The position numbers and the translations under genes were made by a program. The notes under the pieces were generated by a model. That model ran no database searches. It was not told the origin of the DNA and worked only from the letters and a program-made list of their open reading frames with translations. Shown here one piece after another: positions 6,992 through 13,568 of a DNA stretch of 21,512 nucleotides. Every line of letters begins with the position of its first letter. Position 1 is the stretch's first letter. Source of the stretch: JACCXJ01 sp052387115 (lineage in GTDB: Bacteria > Pseudomonadota > Gammaproteobacteria > JACCXJ01); NCBI GenBank assembly GCA_052387115.1, contig JBQTJM010000186.1:1-21512 (forward strand). The letters run 5' to 3'.

Positions 6992-7246
6992 ATGAAACGA
7001 TTTGACCTACTTTGCGCTGCCGTCCTTGGCGTGATCGCGTTGGCTGCCCAGGCCGCCGAGGCGGAGTTCAACAAGGAATGCGCCATGGGGCTGGCGATGA
7101 ATAAGCACGTTCCGACCGACTGCTCGGTTACCTGGACCGCTGACAACGGCAAGGTCTATTGCTTTTCAAGCGAGGATGCCAGGGCCGAGTTTCTGAAAAC
7201 GCCGGAGATCCATATCGCCGGGGCCGAGACCTTCTGGTCGCCATAG
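6992..7246 (+). CDS. Small secreted YHS/TRASH-like protein, copy 2
   Basis: This 84-residue paralogue of the 6461-6727 product starts MKRFDLLCAAVLGVIALAAQA (signal peptide). The mature part repeats the Cys pattern: KECAMGLAMNKHVPTDCSV, then GKVYCFSSEDARAEFLK, ending in ETFWSP like its neighbour's EVFWSRP. CGGAGGG lies six bases before the ATG. The two genes are separated by 264 bp with two hairpins, so they may be transcribed together but are not translationally coupled. The paralogues differ at many codons, which suggests an old duplication kept under selection. The exact ligand is unknown. Confidence 0.7.
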   Translation: MKRFDLLCAAVLGVIALAAQAAEAEFNKECAMGLAMNKHVPTDCSVTWTADNGKVYCFSSEDARAEFLKTPEIHIAGAETFWSP

Positions 7247-7306
7247 GCACATCCATACTGCAAGGCGCGTAGCCTCGGGCCCTTTCGCCGGCCTGACAAG
7301 CGGGAG

Positions 7307-7459
7307 CTAGATCCCGAGGCGCTTGCGCTTGCGCCAGAAGGTCGCGCGGCTCATCCCCGCGAGCTTCGTAGCGCGATGGATCTCGCCGCCGCTGTCCTGC
7401 AAGGCGGGGCGTGTCCGCTCGGCGTCGTGTTTGGGCGCCAGATTTACGGCGTGCTAGGC
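7307..7459 (-). pseudogene. C-terminal stub of a sigma-54-dependent regulator (Fis-type helix-turn-helix)
   Basis: The minus-strand reading AERTRPALQDSGGEIHRATK then LAGMSRATFWRKRKRLGI ends at TAG 7307-7309. It matches the Fis-type DNA-binding tail of NtrC-family activators (…AAxLLGISRxTLWRKLKxxGI). Upstream in the same frame a TAG occurs after about 48 codons, and no AAA+ domain or plausible start codon is present. It is therefore a leftover of a larger gene and not a small regulator. Confidence 0.6.
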
Positions 7460-7554
7460 CGGCGCCACCGAGCGCGGCTCGCGAAACTCGGGGGTAGCTC
7501 AGGCAGGTGCAGCTCCGACGTACCGTCCTGCCCCGATCATCAAAGGAGGCCACC

Positions 7555-8094
7555 ATGGGTAAACAACCGTTTCTCACCGACGTCAACACCCTGCGTGAGC
7601 GCGCCCGGCGGCACATCGAGCAGGGCGCCGTCACGGCCGGCTACAAGGCCGATCGCGGCGCCGTATTGAAGCTCCTCAACGAGGCGCTTGCCACCGAGAT
7701 CGTCTGCGTACTACGGTACAAGCGCCATTATTTCATGGCCTCGGGCATCAACGCCCAAGGGGTCGCAGCGGAGTTCCTCCAGCACGCCAACGAAGAGCAG
7801 GCGCATGCCGATCAGATCGCCGCGCGCATCGTGCAGCTCGGCGGGGAGCCCGACTTTTCGCCCGATGGTCTTCTCAGCCGCAGCCACTCCGAGTACGTCG
7901 AGGGCACCTCGCTCGTGGCGATGATCCAGGAGGATCTGGTCGCCGAGCGCGTCGCCATCGACAGCTATCGCGAGATGATCGCTTATCTCGGGAACGACGA
8001 CCCAACCACGCGCCGCATGCTGGAAGGGATCCTGGCAATGGAAGAGGAGCACGCCGACGACCTGGTGAGCTTGCTGGAGGAGCTGGGCGGCTAG
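7555..8094 (+). CDS. Ferritin-like (bacterioferritin-family) di-iron protein
   Basis: ATG 7555 is chosen because AAAGGAGG lies five bases upstream; a longer reading from 7507 lacks this. The 179-residue product has four predicted helices with the di-iron ligands of ferritin-like proteins: E48 (EALATE), E81 and H84 (EEQAH), E131 (EDLVAE), and E163 and H166 (EEEH). This is the bacterioferritin/Dps-like pattern. Length is slightly above bacterioferritin (about 158) because of an N-terminal extension. No haem-binding Met can be assigned. Its likely role is cytoplasmic iron storage or protection against peroxide. It appears monocistronic; upstream is the stub of a Fis-type regulator on the other strand. 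Confidence 0.85.
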   Translation: MGKQPFLTDVNTLRERARRHIEQGAVTAGYKADRGAVLKLLNEALATEIVCVLRYKRHYFMASGINAQGVAAEFLQHANEEQAHADQIAARIVQLGGEPDFSPDGLLSRSHSEYVEGTSLVAMIQEDLVAERVAIDSYREMIAYLGNDDPTTRRMLEGILAMEEEHADDLVSLLEELGG

Positions 8095-8230
8095 ACTTTC
8101 CCGCGCCAACGGGAAGCGAGTGAGCCGGCGTTCCACGCACTAACAGTTCCGGTTGGCGTTCGACCGGCGGCTGGGCGGTTCGTACCCCCTACCTTTTCCC
8201 AGAAGCCAGCGCCCCTTCAACCGTGCGCGG

Positions 8231-9307
8231 TCATTCGGTTAGATCCGCCCCCCGGGGCAGTGGTCCGGCGAGCCTCAAGGTCTTCGGGGGTCCGGGGCGC
8301 CATTCCGAACCGGAGGGCAGGGCGGCCTGGTGATCGAACACCCAGGTGACGATGTCGCGCAGGACCACTTCGGCCCCCAGATCGCGGGTCAGCATGTGAT
8401 AGCCCTGGGGATAGAACGCCGCGCGCCAGCCCGCCGGCACGCGATGCGGCAGTAACCCGACCAGGGTGTCGAACGACCGCTGGGGGATCAGCTGATCATG
8501 GGCGCCGTAGAGGATGAGGCTCGGCAGCGTGAGGCGAGGCAAGGCGCCCAGGGCGGTATCCATGAGGTCCACGAGCCCCGCCACGGCATCGACACGGGTG
8601 GCCTTGATGACCAGCGGATCACGGGACAGCCGCCACAAGGCGTCGTCGTTGCTGGACGCGCGGATCTTGAGCCCACGGCCGGCCAACTGGAGCGAAGGCC
8701 AGGTCCGCAGCAACAACCACAGCGAGCCCCGAATAAAGGGGTTCATCAACTTGCGTCCCCACACCGCCGGCGCGATCAGGACCACGCCGTCCACGGCGGC
8801 CCGATAGGTCCCCGTGACGCTGGCGATGGCCACCGCGCCGCCCATGCTCTCTCCGAGCAGGTATACGGGCAGACCTGGATACGCTCGCCTCAGCAAGCGG
8901 CTGAGCTCTGCGGCGTCCCGCGCCATGGGCTCGGTCCCGGCCCAGAGCCCACGATGGGACGTTGCCCCGAACCCACGCTGGTCGTAGGCATAGGTGGCGA
9001 TGCCGTGCAGGGCGAGATAAGGGCCGACGGCGGTGAAAGAATCCCGGTAGTCGTTGAAGCCGTGCAGCGCCAGGACGACCGCGCGCGGCGGATCCGGCGG
9101 CTGCCACGACTGGATGGGCAGGACATAGCCGTCGGCCATGACGGCGTGCGTGGCATCGAGCGCGGGCTCATGGGCCTCGGACCCGAGCGGGACCTGCAGC
9201 GGTCGCGCGCAGGAAAGGAGTGCCGAGAGAGCGAAGACCCAGGAGAGGCGGGAAATAGGGGTCAGACTAATCTTTATTCCACCGAAACAGCCGCCGCAGC
9301 GCAGCAT
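8231..9307 (-). CDS. Alpha/beta-hydrolase lipoprotein (monoacylglycerol lipase-like) with an element-derived N-terminus
   Basis: The fold signatures are clear: VVLALHGFNDY (oxyanion loop), YDQRGFGAT, the nucleophile elbow GESMGG with the catalytic Ser, LYGAHDQLIP with the acid Asp, and GYHML with the His. This is the serine-hydrolase/monoglyceride-lipase group, acting on acyl esters. A short hydrophobic stretch with a lipobox-like end (WVFALSALLSC) suggests an outer-membrane or periplasmic lipoprotein. The native start codon is missing: immediately upstream of this signal the frame runs into a palindromic element (9252-9349). The in-frame ATG 9305-9307 and the GTG 9353-9355 both lie within or just beyond that element and lack a good ribosome-binding site. 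Either start adds element-encoded residues (GGCFGGIKISLTPIS) in front of the signal peptide. Confidence 0.8.
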   Translation of the reverse strand: MLRCGGCFGGIKISLTPISRLSWVFALSALLSCARPLQVPLGSEAHEPALDATHAVMADGYVLPIQSWQPPDPPRAVVLALHGFNDYRDSFTAVGPYLALHGIATYAYDQRGFGATSHRGLWAGTEPMARDAAELSRLLRRAYPGLPVYLLGESMGGAVAIASVTGTYRAAVDGVVLIAPAVWGRKLMNPFIRGSLWLLLRTWPSLQLAGRGLKIRASSNDDALWRLSRDPLVIKATRVDAVAGLVDLMDTALGALPRLTLPSLILYGAHDQLIPQRSFDTLVGLLPHRVPAGWRAAFYPQGYHMLTRDLGAEVVLRDIVTWVFDHQAALPSGSEWRPGPPKTLRLAGPLPRGADLTE

Positions 9308-9349
9308 ATCAACGGTCGTCAATAGATTTATCAGTCTGGCCCCTATTTC
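9252..9349 (+). repeat. Palindromic mobile-type element, copy A
   Basis: The ends are inverted: GAAATAGGGGTCAGACT at the left and AGTCTGGCCCCTATTTC at the right. The core contains CCGAAACAGCCGCCGCAGCG and CAACGGTCGTCAAT. It shares ends and core with copy B (inverted) and copy C (same orientation). At 94-98 bp it is the longest of the three because of a few extra bases in the core. No protein of its own is encoded, so it behaves like a MITE. It overlaps the 5' end of the hydrolase gene. Confidence 0.85.
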
Positions 9350-9392
9350 AGTCACTGCTGGCGCGAGACGGCAATATTATACCCCTGCGGGC

Positions 9393-10265
9393 TCACCCAT
9401 CGAACCCGTGGTCCAGTGGGGTCACACCACTGCCAAACCCCGGTGCACGGCGGATCGCCTCGAAGACATAACCGCGCGCCCGCCGCACCGCATCTTCGAT
9501 CCCCATCCCCTGGGCGAGACCGGTGGCGATCGCAGAGGCCAGGGTGCAACCGGTCCCGTGCAGAGAAATACGGGTCAGACTGATATTTATTGACGACCGT
9601 TGACACGCTGCGGCGGCTGTTTCTGAGGAATAAATATCAGTCTGACCCCTATTGCGCCCGAGGCGCGCGTGCTCGAAGATCTCTGTCCCTGTGGGAGCAA
9701 CCAGGACATCGCGCACTGTGGCACCGGGCAAGTGTCCACCTTTGACCAGGACTGCCGCGGGTCCCAAAGATAGGAGCCTCCGCCCCGCGGCGATCATGGC
9801 GTCGCAGCTATCGATGCGCATCCCAGTGAGGGCCTCGGCCTCGGGGACGTTGGGGGTCAAGAGGGTCACACGGGGAAACAGCCGTGCCGCGAGGATCCGC
9901 ACCGCATCCGGGTCGAGCAACGGCGTGCCCTCGTGTGCCCGCATCACCGGATCCGTCACCACCGGGATGCCTCTCGCCTTCTCATCTAACACCGCACACA
10001 CCGCGTCGATCACGGCCCCGTCGCACAGCATGCCGGTCTTGATGCAATCGGCACCGATATCATCCAGGACCGCGCTCATCTGCTTCGCCACGAACGCCGC
10101 CGGGATAGGCAGGACAGCGATCACACCCAGGGTATTCTGGGCCGTGAGCGCCGTGATCGCGGTGGCGGCGTAGCCACCGAGCGCGGTGACGGTCTTGATG
10201 TCGGCCTGGACCCCGGCCCCGCCGCCCGAATCGGACCCCGCGATGACGAGCACTCGGCCGTTCAT
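9393..10265 (-). CDS. thiD: Hydroxymethylpyrimidine/phosphomethylpyrimidine kinase with an in-frame repeat insertion
   Basis: ThiD phosphorylates HMP and HMP-P in thiamine synthesis. The ATG at 10263-10265 starts MNGRVLVIAG followed by SDSGGGAGVQADIK, the family N-terminus; the longer open frame upstream is encoded by palindromic copy C. Further signatures are ALTAQNTLGV, VVTDPVM, LTPNVPEAEAL, VLVKGGH and HGTGCTLASAIA (anion hole). The product is 290 residues, against about 266 normally. The excess is exactly a block of about 29 residues (about 205-233, containing GQTDIYSSETAAAACQ and SINISLTR) encoded by palindromic copy B, placed five residues before the HGTGC motif. Removing it leaves ARLGR-ISLHGTGC, which aligns with the usual ThiD spacing. 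Whether the enzyme tolerates the insert is unknown; every other motif is intact. Confidence 0.9.
   Translation of the reverse strand: MNGRVLVIAGSDSGGGAGVQADIKTVTALGGYAATAITALTAQNTLGVIAVLPIPAAFVAKQMSAVLDDIGADCIKTGMLCDGAVIDAVCAVLDEKARGIPVVTDPVMRAHEGTPLLDPDAVRILAARLFPRVTLLTPNVPEAEALTGMRIDSCDAMIAAGRRLLSLGPAAVLVKGGHLPGATVRDVLVAPTGTEIFEHARLGRNRGQTDIYSSETAAAACQRSSINISLTRISLHGTGCTLASAIATGLAQGMGIEDAVRRARGYVFEAIRRAPGFGSGVTPLDHGFDG
9567..9653 (-). repeat. Palindromic element, copy B, inserted in frame inside thiD
   Basis: The element is 87 bp, an exact multiple of three. Its minus-strand sequence starts AATAGGGGTCAGACTGATAT and ends ATATCAGTCTGACCCGTATT, with the core GAAACAGCCGCCGCAGCG and CAACGGTCGTCAATAAAT. 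In the thiD frame it contains no stop codon. It is inverted relative to copies A and C, so it has the same orientation as thiD itself, whereas A and C oppose their host genes. Confidence 0.9.
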
Positions 10266-10288
10266 TTCTCTAGCGATCTGAAATAGTG

Positions 10289-10376
10289 AACTAGGGGTCA
10301 GACTGATATTTATAACACCGAAACACTCGCCGCAGCTTAGCACGGGTCGTCAATAAATATCAGTCTGACCCCTATT
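10289..10376 (+). repeat. Palindromic element, copy C, between thiD and trmJ
   Basis: It starts AACTAGGGGTCAGACTGATA, ends TATCAGTCTGACCCCTATT, and contains CCGAAACACTCGCCGCAGC and GGGTCGTCAATAAATAT. It is 88 bp. The right end overlaps the TAG stop codon of trmJ (10372-10374, minus strand), and the left end lies 23 bp upstream of the thiD start codon, so the element fills the trmJ-thiD spacer. Confidence 0.9.
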
Positions 10377-11085
10377 TCAACCGCCCCTGAACTGCGGCGA
10401 GGAAGCCGCGCAGGATGCTGAGCTCGTTCTGGTCGAGCCGGGCGCGGTTGAACAGGCGTTTCAGACGGTGCATCAGCCGGCCCGGCTTCGCCCGGTCCAG
10501 GAACCCGACCGCCACCAGGGTCTCTTCCAGGTGGGCATAGAGCTGCCCGAGCTCCTCGGCGGTGGCGGAACGCGCCTCCGGTCGGTGGCTCATCGGCCCC
10601 GCGTCCAGGGCGGCCTGCCGGACCTCGTAGGCCATGAGCTGGACCGCGGCCGCGAGGTTCAGCGAGCTGAAATCCGGTACCGTGGGGATGCACACCATGA
10701 GCTGGCAGCTCTCGATCTCGGTATTGGCGAGACCGGAATGCTCCGGCCCGAACACCAGGGCCACCTCCCCGTGCCGGGCGGCGTCGAGGACCTGGGCTGC
10801 CGCCGCGCGCGGGCCGGCCTCGGGCCAGGCGATGCCGCGCCGCCGGGCGCTCGTGCCGACGACCAGGCCGGAACCCGCTAAGGCCTCGGGCAAAGACTCA
10901 TTCACGCCGGCATGATATAAAACGTCGTCGGCCCCCGCGGCCATGGCCGTGGCCTCGGCCGAGGGGAAGCGGCTCGGGGCGACCAGGCACAGGCGCGTGA
11001 GGCCCATGGTCTTCATTGCTCGGGCACACGCCCCGATGTTGCCGGGGTGGGTCGGCCGAACCAGGACGACCCGCACCCTCGACAA
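10372..11085 (-). CDS. trmJ: tRNA (cytidine/uridine-2'-O)-methyltransferase, SPOUT family
   Basis: TrmJ 2'-O-methylates position 32 of several tRNAs using SAM. The family order is present: VRVVLVRPTHPGNIGACARA, MKTMGLTRLCLVAP, VVGTSARRR, ALVFGPEHSGL, and the knotted SAM-site motif SSLNLAAAVQLMAYE. A C-terminal helical tail follows (HRLKRLFNRARL, NELSILRGFLAAVQ) as in Escherichia coli TrmJ. The TTG at 11083-11085 (MSRVRVVLV) fits the family N-terminus; a GTG at 11104-11106 would add seven residues. The stop codon TAG lies within palindromic copy C, so the final residues (GRLK) border the element and an original longer C-terminus may have been cut. The gene is divergent from suhB with under 50 bp between starts. 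Confidence 0.9.
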   Translation of the reverse strand: MSRVRVVLVRPTHPGNIGACARAMKTMGLTRLCLVAPSRFPSAEATAMAAGADDVLYHAGVNESLPEALAGSGLVVGTSARRRGIAWPEAGPRAAAAQVLDAARHGEVALVFGPEHSGLANTEIESCQLMVCIPTVPDFSSLNLAAAVQLMAYEVRQAALDAGPMSHRPEARSATAEELGQLYAHLEETLVAVGFLDRAKPGRLMHRLKRLFNRARLDQNELSILRGFLAAVQGRLK

Positions 11086-11134
11086 GGGCCCCGGCCCGAT
11101 CGACACCGCACCCGCGGAATTACTCAGAGACACT

Positions 11135-11944
11135 ATGCACCCGATGCTCAACATCGCCGTCCGTGCCGCGCGCCGCGGTGGGGACATTATCGTGAGGCAC
11201 GTCGATCGAGTGCAAGGGCTGAAGGTCGACACCAAGAGCCGCCACGACTATGTGAGCGAGGTGGACAGGCTGGTCGAGGCGGCCATCATCGACACCTTGC
11301 GCAAGGCCTACCCGGCCCACGGCATCCTCGCCGAGGAGAGCGGCCTAGAGGGTCCCGAGGACTGCCTGTGGGTCATCGACCCGCTCGACGGGACCACCAA
11401 CTTCCTGCACGGCTTTCCGCAGTTCGCGGTGTCCATCGCCTTCAAGCGTAAGGGCGTCTTGGAGCAGGCGGTGGTCTATGACCCCTTGCGCGGGGAGCTT
11501 TTCACCGCCACCCGCGGCGCGGGCGCTATGCTCAACGACCGCCGGATCCGGGTGAGCAACCGCGCCGGCCTCGAGGGCGCCCTCATCGGCACCGGTTTCC
11601 CGTTTCGCGGCCTGGAGCGCCTCGACGCCTACCTCGCGGCCCTCAAGGCCGTGATCCCCCTCTGCGCGGGGATCCGGCGGGCCGGCGCCGCGGCCCTGGA
11701 CCTGGCCTATGTGGCCTCCGGGAGGCTCGATGGGTTCTGGGAGATCGGGCTCAAGGAATGGGACATGGCGGCCGGCGCGCTCCTGATCCTGGAGGCCGGC
11801 GGCTTCGTCAGCGACGAGCTCGATCGCTACGACTATCTCACGAGCGGCAACATCGTCGCGGGCAACCCCCGGGTGCACCGTGACCTCTTGAAAACCCTCG
11901 ACCCCTTCCGGATGCATTCAAGCATTCCCACCCAGGACCGCTAA
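11135..11944 (+). CDS. suhB: Inositol-1-monophosphatase family protein (SuhB)
   Basis: This 269-residue Mg-dependent phosphatase has the IMPase signatures: GILAEES (metal-binding Glu residues 67-68), WVIDPLDGTTNFLHGFP (Asp 82 and Asp 85, metal and catalysis), GAGAMLNDRRIRVS, RRAGAAALDLAYVASGRLDGFWE, and EWDMAAGALLILEAGG with the last metal Asp. Length and order match SuhB of Gammaproteobacteria (267 residues), which also acts in rRNA antitermination. ATG 11135 (MHPMLNIAVRAARRGG) fits the family start; a longer frame from 10943 is overlapped by trmJ and is not protein-like. The trmJ-suhB divergent arrangement is common in the class. Confidence 0.93.
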   Translation: MHPMLNIAVRAARRGGDIIVRHVDRVQGLKVDTKSRHDYVSEVDRLVEAAIIDTLRKAYPAHGILAEESGLEGPEDCLWVIDPLDGTTNFLHGFPQFAVSIAFKRKGVLEQAVVYDPLRGELFTATRGAGAMLNDRRIRVSNRAGLEGALIGTGFPFRGLERLDAYLAALKAVIPLCAGIRRAGAAALDLAYVASGRLDGFWEIGLKEWDMAAGALLILEAGGFVSDELDRYDYLTSGNIVAGNPRVHRDLLKTLDPFRMHSSIPTQDR

Positions 11945-12155
11945 GAGCAACGCATCGAACGGTTCCCCGCGAAAGGACTCGCAGGAAGCCACGGTGCAGG
12001 TAGGGATGCTCCCTGTCCAGGGATGGACCCCCACCACCCTTCCGGGTACTGCCCTTCTCCCTCCACCCCGCGATCCACCGAGATCCCACGATTCCACCCA
12101 ACCCGAGCACGTGACCGGCCGCGCCTTGGCCCGCCGCGCGAGATCCGCCCCCCGG

Positions 12156-13490
12156 CTAGCCCGATCGCGTGCCCTCGGCGGCGATGCACGCGCGCCATGT
12201 GCGGCTGCGGCCCAGGATGGCTTGCACATCGAGCGTCGTGAAGCCCCGCGCCGCGAGCAACCGCCGCCCGGCGACCCACACATCGGTCACGCACTCCCGA
12301 CCGGCGGCATAGACGATCTGGGAGATGGGGTCGTAAACCGGCTCGGTATCGATGCCGCCGAGGTCGATGGCCACCAGGTCGGCGGCCTTGCCCGGCAGGA
12401 GCGAGCCGATGAGGTCCTCCATTCCCAGCGCCCGGGCGCCGGCCAGGGTAGCCATGTGCAGGGCCCGCGCTGCCGGGACGGCGCGCGCCTCGCCGGCCTG
12501 GGCCTTGGCGAGCAAGGCCGCAGTACGCATCTCGTTCAACAGGTCCAGGCGGTTGTTGCTGGCCGCGCCATTGGTGCCGAGCGCGACGTTCACCCCGGCG
12601 GCCTGCAAGGCGTGCACGGGACAGAAGCCGCTCGCGAGCTTCAGGTTCGAGCTCGGGCAGTGGATCACGTGCACGCCGTGCTCGGCGACCACGGCGATGT
12701 CGCGCGCGTCGAGCGCGGTCATGTGAACCGCTTGCAGGCGAGGGGACAGGAGCCCGAGCCGCTTCAGGCGTTGGAGCGGCCGCTCGCCGCTCGCCGCGAG
12801 CGCCTCATCGACCTCGCGGGCGGTCTCGTGGAGGTGCATCTGGATGGGGACATCGAGCTCCTCGGCGAGCGCCGACACCCTTTGCAATGCAGCGTCCGAG
12901 ACCGTGTAGGGTGCGTGCGGGGCGAAGGCCGTGCGCACCAGGGGATGGCCGCGATAGGCATCGTAGACCGCCGTGCCCTTGCTGAAGTATTCGTCGGTGT
13001 CTTGCGCCCAGGGGGTCGGGAACTCAATGACGATGAGCCCGGCCGTGATCCGCATGCCGATCTCGGCCGCCACCGCCGCACCCTCGTCGGGGAAGAAGAA
13101 CATGTCGTTGAAACAAGTCGTGCCGCCTGCGATCATCTCCGCGATCGCATGCCGCATCCCGTCGCGCACGAACTCCGGGTCCACGAAACGGCGCTCGGCA
13201 GGCCAGATGTGATGCTCGAGCCAGTCCATGAGCGCCAGATCGTCGGCCAACCCGCGGAACAGGACCATGGCGGCATGGACATGGGCATTCACCAGTCCCG
13301 GGATCAGGGCATGGCGATCCAGGATCTGTACCTCGCGGGCTCGATAGCGCGCCTCGGCCCCTGCGCTCGGCAGGACGTCCACGATCCGGCCACCATGGAC
13401 CGCGACCGCATGGCCGGGGTAGACCGCGCCCTCGGGCTCGACGGGGATGACCCAGCAAGCGTGCAGGAGGAGGTCGATGGGCGTGGCCAT
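12156..13490 (-). CDS. mtaD: 5-methylthioadenosine/S-adenosylhomocysteine deaminase (amidohydrolase, TRZ/ATZ family)
   Basis: This 444-residue protein would hydrolytically deaminate methylthioadenosine to methylthioinosine. Amidohydrolase motifs are in place: LIPGLVNAHVHAAMVLFRG with the HxH metal site (residues about 67-69), MDWLEHHIWPAE, GGTTCFNDM, APHAPYTVS, MHLHET with the third His, CPSSNLKLASG, and LGTNGAASNN. In the last motif the usual metal Asp of 'LGTDG' is Asn, as written here. The start is ATG 13488-13490 (MATPIDLL); a longer frame to 13586 overlaps the divergent mtnA leader. The divergent neighbour mtnA catalyses a later step of the same salvage route, which supports MTA as the substrate. 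The GTNGAASNN motif occurs in this group, but its Asp-to-Asn reading should be compared with homologues. Confidence 0.88.
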   Translation of the reverse strand: MATPIDLLLHACWVIPVEPEGAVYPGHAVAVHGGRIVDVLPSAGAEARYRAREVQILDRHALIPGLVNAHVHAAMVLFRGLADDLALMDWLEHHIWPAERRFVDPEFVRDGMRHAIAEMIAGGTTCFNDMFFFPDEGAAVAAEIGMRITAGLIVIEFPTPWAQDTDEYFSKGTAVYDAYRGHPLVRTAFAPHAPYTVSDAALQRVSALAEELDVPIQMHLHETAREVDEALAASGERPLQRLKRLGLLSPRLQAVHMTALDARDIAVVAEHGVHVIHCPSSNLKLASGFCPVHALQAAGVNVALGTNGAASNNRLDLLNEMRTAALLAKAQAGEARAVPAARALHMATLAGARALGMEDLIGSLLPGKAADLVAIDLGGIDTEPVYDPISQIVYAAGRECVTDVWVAGRRLLAARGFTTLDVQAILGRSRTWRACIAAEGTRSG

Positions 13491-13568
13491 ATATATGAGA
13501 AGGGCTCGATCAGAAGGGCCCTGGCTGAGTCCAGATTCTATAGGAACCACCGGAGATCTCGCGAGGGC

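Noticed and set aside
10266..10343. A longer ThiD N-terminus (MLSCGECFGVINISLTP...)
   Set aside because: It is encoded by palindromic copy C plus spacer, whereas MNGRVLVIAGSDSGGG is the usual family start.
11994..13568. A plus-strand open frame that would extend MtnA to 895 residues
   Set aside because: It is antisense to mtaD, the translation is not protein-like, and the MtnA family start fits ATG 13569.
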